Translations under genes and position numbers: made by a program | Source: Lycium barbarum | Taxonomy: Eukaryota > Streptophyta > Magnoliopsida > Solanales > Solanaceae | Reading direction: 5' to 3' | NCBI RefSeq assembly: GCF_019175385.1 | Contig: NC_083344.1 | Coordinates: 11,836,242-11,900,241 of the forward strand | Length of the DNA: 64,000 nt | In this document: positions 55,848-64,000 of the stretch, piece after piece | Position numbering within the stretch: the first letter of the stretch is position 1 | Layout of the letters: every line of letters starts with the position of its first letter | The notes under the pieces: model-generated | What the model saw: only the letters and a program-made list of their open reading frames with translations | The model's database searches: none | What the model was told of the DNA's origin: nothing

Positions 55848-57729
55848 GACGGGAAAAGGCCCCGCCAAACCCATATGTACACAAAAATTGTACCAAAATA
55901 AGATAGCAACTCTGGGACAAGTGGAGTGCTCCAATATCAACGTTGAGTGGGCAACTTACTGATGCGGACCGTCACCCTATCTATCAAAACCTACGGGCAT
56001 GAAACACGGTTGCCCCAGGCAAAGGGACATCAGTACGAATAAAGTACCAAGTATGTAAGACAAAAGATAATATATGAGAAACATGAAGATAACATATGGA
56101 TAAGAAGACAAAACTGAACACCTGAAATGCCTGTAATGGCCATGATATGCATAAGTGTAGTATATATGCGTATATAACGCCGTCATACATATGTATGCGT
56201 ATATAACGCCATCAAGCCTATGTGGCGTATATAACTCATCATCATCATCTATATGCGTATATACGTCTATAATGCCATCAGGGGTCTATGTGCATCAATA
56301 TCATAGTATCATACGTATATAGATGCATGAGTATGATAGGCATACATTTAGAGCCTATCAGAGTGACATAAGGTCGTTGCACCTCCGATTACATTATGAA
56401 CATCATCATTATCATTATGTGCCTTAAGAATTCATGGATTTTACATAAGAACATGATTGAACATTACTATAAGGATATTAACAATAAGGACATCCCCTAG
56501 CTACTGAGAACGGATTCATTATAGAAAAGCGGTTCTTTTGCGATTAGTTCCACTTTAGATCATGCAAGGAGAAAAAGAGTTAGCCTTAACATACCTCAAT
56601 ATCCTTTTTTCCACAATACTTCCGAAGCAGCCCACAATATACTTAATCTACATTAATACAATAGGGCCCTTAATTAGTGTCGAGATGGGACTAAGTAGTA
56701 ACTCTAAGCTAGTAGCTCGTCTACGTAAATTTGGGAAGCATCTCCCCTATAATAATGACTTCCTCCAATACCTCACATCAAAAAAGACAATCCAGAGCAA
56801 CACAACAAGTACAACACCAACAATAATATGCCATATATCAACAACAAGTTATCAATATGTCATGACGAGCGGCAAGCTCGGATTGGAACCCATATAACCC
56901 CTTTCACCCCTTATGAATTTCTTACTTAACTCAATAATATATATAACAAGATAACAAGTACATTCATCAAGAATTCCATCCTTATACCATAAAAAATAAC
57001 ATAAAAATAGGTCATAAACTCAACAATCCCCAAATAGCATCTCTTCAAACTAGTTTATGCTTTCTTCAACCATTTACATCAACCAACACAAAAATAACCT
57101 TAAGCACAAGCAAGAGGTAATATACTTACCTTATATAGTAGCCAAAACTCGAAATCCAAGCTTCTCTTAGCTTACAGCAACCCTCATTGACAACACAATA
57201 ACATAAGGGTAGTTTTCTTGTTGTTCCCACACTCTTTATCTTAGATTTTACTTGGTTAGTCTTGAATTCACTCATGAACTTGAATGAACTGTTAATAGGG
57301 TCTTAGGAGAGTCTAGGATCATAGTTTGGAAGATAAATGACCAAAAATGAACTCCCCAATCAATTTAACACAAAGTAAGTCGGCCACCGCCGTTATTTTC
57401 ACGCCCACTTTGACGGGCCGTCAAATGGAATACGGTCCATCAAATTGGACCATAAAATGGGTCACCCAAACAAACCCTACTAGAACCATTTTACAGCGGT
57501 GGAGCCACCATTTTTCAGGCCGTAAAATATTTTATGGTCTATCAAATTGACCGTCAAACCCACTTCTCCGGCGAACTTGTTTTCTTCGATTCATTTAACT
57601 CCAAAACCTTATGACACATGCTTAACACTTTCTTTGACCCTTCCTTAACCTTATAGGGCTCCATGAACTCTTCATATTAGGTTAGTTTATTTACGATGCA
57701 AATGACACGAAAAAGTTTGAGGTGTAACA
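55848..57729 (-). repeat. Truncated 3' LTR (L16)
   Basis: It ends GAGGTGTAACA at 57729 beside the polypurine tract, but its other end is lost at hairpin C (55848-55866). Hairpin A is at 56030-56050 with G-U-compatible changes. A GCGTATATAACGCC repeat is at 56160-56290, and a cassette with GACGGGCCGTC and GACCGTC at 57395-57560. Confidence 0.8.
57395..57560 (-). repeat. Palindromic cassette of L16
   Basis: TTTGACGGGCCGTCAAA (8-bp arms about a central base), GGTCCATCAAATTGGACC and GGCCGTAAAATATTTTATGG: three self-complementary motifs in 165 bases. Confidence 0.75.
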
Positions 57730-58110
57730 TCCTTCCCCCGTTAGGAACATTCATCCTCGAACGTTAAGGCGTATAAGGGTATAACCATTCTCAGCGAATC
57801 TTAGGGGAATTTTGACAAAGTCTCCCCTGTAATTGTGACTATCCAAAATCCTATTAACAAGTAGAAAATCCCGACGTCACCTTATAAGGCTATATAGCAT
57901 AATACGTCAATCCATTTCATCACTTACAGACATTAAGCATTAAGTACTCTACTGAAATTTACCTCGTATGTAAGAAGCTCCCTTCTTGGTCATACCTTGC
58001 TCTTTTCTTGATCATCATCTAATAGAAAACAAGAGGTTATTACCATTTGTAACACATCAAAATGAAGACATAAGCACATCATAATCGTATAGAACCTTCG
58101 GATTGGAGTA
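57730..58110 (-). promoter_or_regulatory. Polypurine tract, hairpin D and 3' untranslated stretch
   Basis: The element-sense purine run is the complement of 57731-57741. Hairpin D (57746-57765) is AACGTTCG-AGGA-TGAATGTT in element sense, pairable with two G-U pairs. The rest is untranslated text shared with 16022-16160. Confidence 0.8.
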
Positions 58111-59025
58111 GATGAGGGCACTTAGATTTCATTTCTTCTTCTGCCTCTCAAGTGATTTCTTCAATATTCGTATTACGCCATAGTACTTTCATGGAGGCCA
58201 CGTCTTTCATTTTCAACTTTTGGATTTGCCGGTCTAGTATAGCTACTGGAGCCTCCTTATACGATAAGTCCTCTGTCACTTGTACGTCATCTACCGACAC
58301 TACCCGTGAGGGATCCCCGATACACTTGCTTAACATAAAGATAGGTAAGACTAGTTGAATAGATTCTAACTTCAAAGGTAGTTCTAGCTCATATGCCATA
58401 TGGCCTACCCGTCGAATGATCCGATAGGGTCCGATATATCTGGGGCTAAACTTGTCCTGCTTCCTGAACCTCATCACACCCTTCATAGGCCAAATCTTTA
58501 GGAATACCCAATCATTAACCTGGAATTCTAGATTTTGTCATCGTACATCGGCATATGACTTCTGATGACTCTGAGCAGCCAACAATCAATTCTGAATAAT
58601 CTTAACTTTCTCTATCGCTTGATGCACCAGATCAGGTCAGAATAGCTCAGACTCTCTAACCTCGAACCACCCTATGGGAGATCTACATCTTGTCCCTTAC
58701 AAAGCTTCATAAGGGGCCATTTTGATTCTGGCATGATAGCTATTATTATACACGAACTTAATAAGCGGTAGGTGATCATCCCAACCTCCTTTAGTATGCA
58801 AGCTCGTAGCATATCTTCAAGTGTTTGAATAGTGCTCTCTACTTACTCATCTATCTGTGGATGAAAAGCAGTGCTAAGATTAACCTGCATACCTAAAATC
58901 CTCTGAAAGGACCTCCAGAAGTTAGCTATAAATTAAGCACCTCTCTCAGAAATAATGGAGACAGGAATACTATGCAATCGAACAATCTCCTTAATGTATA
59001 GCTTCATATAATCCTCAGTTGTATA
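58111..59025 (-). pseudogene. Ty3/gypsy integrase (partial core, C-terminal domain) and chromodomain
   Basis: From high to low: the middle of the integrase core (EIVRLHSIPVSIIS), the HPQ.D region near 58850, then MAPYEAL-like text, the C-terminal domain, and the open stretch 58148-58486 (MKGVMRFRKQDKFSPRYIGPYRIIRR, LELPLKLESIQLV, then a chromodomain with VASMKVLWRNTNIEEIT). Frames are broken between 58490 and 59025. It is cut at 59025 by an LTR with left flank GTATA. Confidence 0.85.
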
Positions 59026-60659
59026 TGTTACACCCCGCACTTTCAGCGTTACACCCTGTACCTCGGAGAAGCACTGGTTAAATTTGAATGTAAGTATGTC
59101 GAGCTATGGCTAGGTAAAACAACTTTAGAGTGTGAGGAACGAAGCATTATTAAGTATATTGTTTAAGTAAAGGATGAATTATGATCTTGTAAGTCGTAAC
59201 CAGGAAGGACAACCTTGGAACCAAAGGAAATAACCATTATCAAGTATGATTAGTGATAAATATCATATATGGAGAGTTTTGGAAGATTTCGGGATAAAAA
59301 AAATCGAAGAAAATAAGTTTGACGAAAATTTAGAAAAAGTTGGTAGGATTTTGGGCAGATTTTTAGTCAACTTTGGAGGGGTATATCTCCTAGTATATTA
59401 GGAGTTTTAAGGTGTTTCAAAATCCTAAAATGAATTTTGTCGATTCTAGTTTCCAATGCAACAAACCGCTCATCGATACAATATCGGAATAGAGAATTAT
59501 GGATGTTACAAGTTAGGCGGGTAGAGAGGCCCGCTGATACAGTGTTGCTACATTGCTACAGTACTACTATAGTGCCACTGACTTGGACACCCTATATAAG
59601 GGTTAAAACCCCATTTTTTTCTCCATAATAATTTCCCAAATATTCCAGAAAATTCAGCCACATATGAGAGCATATATATAACATAAAAGTGAGGATTTTG
59701 AGAGATTTCAAGTTACGGAATATTAATCGAGGTCTGAACAACGTGTAGTCGCGATTATAGTTTTGTCTTGCGTTGGAATTTTATTGGATTCAAAGTTATA
59801 TTGAATATATTGCTGCTCTAGAAATAATAAGGTATGAATATCACCTTATTAATATTAATTTCAGTTTATTTACGGAAATAAAGTTATTAAATAGTCATAT
59901 AACAAGTTGGATAGTTGAGAAACTTGGAAAGCATCGTGTGGGATGTTTTATGGAGCCTATTGGTGTTGATAATGTTGTTGTGATGTTGGTATTGTTGTTG
60001 GTCATTGGATTATGATTTCGGGCTAGGCATATAAACAGGGGAGATGCTACCCGAATTTCGGCAGATTCTAAATGGATTTAAATTGAAGGCTTAAGATAAG
60101 CATGTGACAATGAGCCTAACAATAGTATGAATGGTTTACATGTAGATTTACGATCTTGGAAGGATAAACGTTGAATAGTTAAGGAGACCAAAAGGTATGC
60201 TAAGACTATTCCTCTTTCTTCTAAAGGCATAATTCTTTTCCTACCAACCCATGCATGAATTCCATAAAAATCCTCGTTTCCAAGAATGTTTGAGATTCAT
60301 GACTCTTAAAGTCTTTTTTATGATGCTAAAGATGAATAATTTTTATTTTTTATGATAACCATGACGATGATTATGAGGGATTTATTTATCAAAGTTCCAA
60401 GGCATACGGACTTCATGATATTATGGAATGATTTTATTCATAGAGATTTCCAAGTACATGAGCTTTATATTATTATGAGGTGATTGAGCTTACTTTGCAA
60501 TTTCTTAATTTCCTTCACTGTTGGTAATCTCACCTTATGACCCTTGTTCCTTCAAGGTGGGATAAATGATGATGATTGATCCATAATATAATCGGAGGCT
60601 ACCGACCTTACGTCACCCCGATAAAGTTGTGGCTTTTGATTGGGCTCTCACGCATGCTT

Positions 60660-60707
<48 letters not shown>

Positions 60708-60927
60708 TATGTATGTATGTATGTATGTATGTATGTATGTATTTTCTCACACCGCGCCGCGCTATAGTCTGTCGGGCATGGTACGTAGATGTGCACACCA
60801 CTGCAGTGGGCATGTCATGATATTGCCCCGGACGCAGGCTAATGATGATAACACCGAGCCTTAATGGCTGGGCATGATACTATATATATATATGACATCG
60901 AGCCTTAATGGCCAGGCATAATACTAT
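59026..60927 (+). repeat. LTR (L17), interrupted at its right
   Basis: It begins TGTTACACCCCGCAC and has a TATA-like TATATAAG (59593-59600) preceded by short GCTACA/CTGATAC/TACAGT motifs (59525-59590). Late in it are a TA then GTAT microsatellite (60665-60742) and two copies of GAGCCTTAATGGC (about 60857-60915). At 60928 another LTR begins; its own end lies outside the window or further inside that insertion. Confidence 0.78.
60665..60742 (+). repeat. TA and GTAT microsatellites
   Basis: About 40 bases of TA followed by about nine GTAT units. Confidence 0.95.
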
Positions 60928-63900
60928 TGTCACGACCCGACTAGGGGCCGTGACGAGTACCCGATACTTGTACCGAGAACCCCTTGTCTATCATATTACC
61001 TTTACCTCTTAGCAAGCCGAGTAAACAGAGCCACTTTTTTTTTTTTTTTGAACATTAATATTAGCAGCGTCATTCTGAACATGAACTAGTAAACTTCGTT
61101 ATTACTTTATACAACAATCATGCCGAGACACCATACATATACCTGTACCTGACTGACTGTACCTATCTGTCTACGAGCCTCTAGACATAGTACATTTACA
61201 CATAGAAAGGGCTGAGTACTGTCGTGCCCGAGAATACATACACAAAATAGTACCACTGAAGTGAGACTCCGGGACAACTGGAGCGCTGTAGAGTACCGCT
61301 GGTAGAGCTCCTAAGGATCAAGTCCACCTGTCTACTGACCTGCGCGACATGAAACGCAGCGTCCACAAGAAGGGACGTCAGTACGAATAGTGTACCGAGT
61401 ATGTAAGGCATAAAAGATAATATAAACAGTAACATAGAGTACGATTAATAATATCATGGAGTCATAGGACATATAACGAGGCAGGAAAGTAACCTGTACG
61501 TGGGAAGGCCTCGGTTCCAGGCCGGCTATCATGTAGGCTTGTCCTTTTCTCTTTGAGACATTTCTTTCTCGTAGACACAGAAAATAGGATTTATATCGTG
61601 TCATGTTTTATCATATTATATCCTGCCCTATCATAGCGTGTCGTATTATGTCATGTCGTAGCATCTCATATTATAGTATATCTTGGCATAGCGTATCATG
61701 TCATAGCATAGCCCCTTTTTCAGAACACGGTGTCCCTTATTCTCGTATACAGAAAACAGTACAATTCAGTAAACGGTATCTTTTACTCACATTTACAGAC
61801 GCCGAATACATCGGCTCTCCCAACCTCCCTCCCCAACGGTGTCCCAACACATCATATCATGTATATCATACATCATATATATATACAGACGCCGCGTACG
61901 ACTCTCCCATATCCCGCGTCCGGGCATCCCGCGTCCAGGATGGAATCCAGCTGAATCAGGTGGTGATATAACAGTGGCCCTTCCCCTTTCCCCATATACA
62001 TATACGTGTACATTTACTTCTCTATTATACATATACATGTCTTATATACAAATACTTGTCCTATATACCTATACATGTCCATACACATATCCCTGTATCA
62101 TATAACCAGCATGCACGGGAGTCCAAGGAAAGTTACGTCTATCGGAGTGACATAAAGTCGGTAACCTCCGATTACATTATAGAATACTCGAGATCGCTTT
62201 GTCTCACCTTGAAAGAACGAGTATTTTAAGGCGAGACTATCAACGGAGAATAATATTAAAGTAAACGTAGAATGAAATCGTGGGCATCATAGATGACAGT
62301 TCTTAAACTTTGAAATCTTTAGAAAATAAAGTCATAGCTAGGAAATATAAATAAGATTCAAAAATTAGTTTATCTTTTTCATGTTTACATAAGATACTTA
62401 GCTTAGTCATCTTAGTCATAGAGTCGTTCCGGTAGTACGTATCATAGGCATATCCTCTTATCCAACATCATTGTTATCATTATCGTCATGGAAGTGCCCT
62501 CGTTAGAGGAGTCATAGTACTTATCAGTTGGTAACGAAATCGGGATCAAAGGTTCCCTTTGGATTCACTTCAAGTAAGTCAAGCAAGACTGTAAGGAAAA
62601 TCCGAGAGTAACGGGCCCACCTCGGGCCGGATGAGGTAGCGTGTACGATTTACATATGTTACATGTCTTCGCATTACATGTGAGGGTTCTAGGGTAATCG
62701 GGTCCCATTTATGCAACTTCTAGAGGTTTAGGAGGTCTTTCTACCCTTTGCCCATTTTCTAGTTCAATTCTATTGAACAAAAAGTGGAAAACTTTAGGTG
62801 CGGATTCCGGGGAATAGGGTTGTTCCCGAGGCTCGTAACCGACTTATTACATCCAAGACATGCCATAGAAAGAAGGGTGAAGCCTTACATACCTTTTTCC
62901 GCTCCTTTAGCTATTCCAAATTCACGTTGCAATCTCGTCGAAATCTGCAAATTGGTCATTTTTACCCAAAACTCTCATTAGGATACTTAGAGTTGAAATC
63001 TTAAGGTAATACTTGGCTACCGAAATTTCGGCAGCATCTCCTCTGTAAATATACCATCCTCGACATTCCATTTAGTCAAATTCTCATCAAACACAATCCG
63101 GGAATTCAAACCCGGCCAAACTATTAACATAATTCAACAACAATGCCAACAACAATACTAACAATTTCCATATTCAATCAATTTACTTCTTCTTCCAAAA
63201 ACTTTCCAACTCCAATAAGAACATTATAATTCATATGCCAACAATACCATACTAACAACATTATCCTCCATACATACAAGAACATAATATTCAATTTAAA
63301 TACCTCAATCACAAGTCTCCAACTTCTACAACTTCACAAGATTATTATGCATTCATTAACAACATAGTATCCACGATACAACAACAACCAAAACACTAAA
63401 TAAAATTAGCTCATCTTCTTCCACCATTCAACACATACACACGGTTATACATACAATATACCACACGGCCATCATCATGCATTCATAACTACAACCTCTC
63501 CAAAATCATTCAACTTCTCTTATCGACATAACATTCACAACAATAACAACCCAATGCTAGACACAATAATTAAACATAATTTCCTACATCTACCTAGGTA
63601 CACACGGCCACACCCTTACATTCTTATTCTCCATAAATTTCACTCATTTTACACACTACAACATGCACAACATCCATAACACATACGAAAAGGATGAATT
63701 CTTACCTTCTTGCTTCAACTCTTCACTTGGCTATATTTTGTAGCTTGAAAGAATATAAGCTTTTCTTGCTCCAACAACAACTCCACCTTGTTAAGGACCC
63801 TCTAATTGGTAGGAAATGATTTTGAAGAAATTTTTTTGAAATTGTTTTTTGAATGTTTTCCTCTTGGCCGAAATGCCTTCTTGTTTTTCTCCTCTTCTTT

Positions 63901-64000
63901 TTTTTGTTCTTCACTCTCTTGAAATTTCTAGAGAAATAATGAATATTGGAATAACTTTATACAAGTCTTCCACCCATTTTTTTCCATATTTATGAATAAG
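60928..64000 (-). repeat. LTR (L18), runs off the right edge
   Basis: It begins TGTCACGACCCGAC. The content parallels the solo LTR L4: hairpin B (61340-61359, CTGCG...CGCAG) and A (61378-61398, TCAGTAC...GTACCGA), the CTTGGCTACCGAAATTTCGG words (63015-63034, also at 11329-11349), and AC-rich stretches. The element-sense start is outside the window. No gene is seen; open frames are unconvincing. Confidence 0.8.

Noticed and set aside
60576..60820. Overlapping frames on both strands near the microsatellites
   Set aside because: Tyr/Ile/Cys repeats are the translation of TA and GTAT runs.
1..64000. CRISPR arrays, bacterial operons, tRNA or rRNA genes
   Set aside because: The tandem repeats are LTR arrays without unique spacers. 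The tRNA-like words are primer-binding sites only. Nothing indicates prokaryotic DNA.
1..64000. Integrated pararetrovirus
   Set aside because: All pol pieces have integrase or chromodomain parts, LTRs and target duplications, which fits Ty3/gypsy retrotransposons; I saw no movement-protein or virus-like coat motif.

Overview
The window is repeat-dominated plant nuclear DNA. I found no intact host gene. Nearly all of it is nested, decayed Ty3/gypsy LTR retrotransposons of the chromodomain type: gag, protease, RT, RNase H, integrase, C-terminal chromodomain, a primer-binding site (PBS) complementary to initiator tRNA-Met, and LTRs of about 2.0-3.1 kb. The style of the LTR ends (TGTCACGACCC... 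read from one side, ...GGTGTAACA from the other) and of the internal motifs suggests a Solanaceae genome. That is my inference from general familiarity, not a database result.

Layout. 1-3684: minus-strand element with gag fused to integrase by deletion, then its 5' LTR. 3791-7026: plus-strand integrase tail, chromodomain and LTR. 7027-8795: truncated LTR. 8796-13195: plus-strand pol, split by a solo LTR (9532-12605, duplication TTAAG). 13196-17941: minus-strand gag start, LTR, then chromodomain, integrase and RNase H, so one LTR has internal sequence on both sides. 17942-18731 plus 30250-31908: an LTR split by the most complete element, 18732-30249 on the plus strand. That element's 3' LTR is itself split by a solo LTR (25913-28266, duplication TTGAA). 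31909-38729: minus-strand gag/integrase deletion derivative and LTRs, one split by a solo LTR (34364-36864, duplication ACAAG). 38735-42106: an AT-rich island with a foldback element and a decayed two-component receiver fragment, the only host-gene trace. 42107-54399: two nested LTRs holding a complete but non-coding LTR element (44981-54198, duplication GTTAT). 54715-55847: probable Ty1/copia LTR piece. 55848-64000: more gypsy LTR and pol fragments, cut by the window edge.

The most unusual signal is in the non-coding parts. Otherwise divergent LTR families share RNA-like hairpins at fixed spacing. Hairpins A, B and C lie in the LTR. E lies 46-49 nt after the PBS, and its 8-nt loop is in two of four cases built on a six-base palindrome. 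D, with an invariant AGGA loop, lies just before the polypurine tract (PPT). Several stems differ by paired or G-U-compatible changes between families, in one case between the two LTRs of one element. By contrast, a promoter-proximal segment next to the TATA-like box is replaced in each family by its own short palindromic repeats. No programs were run: alignments are by eye and percentages are avoided or approximate.
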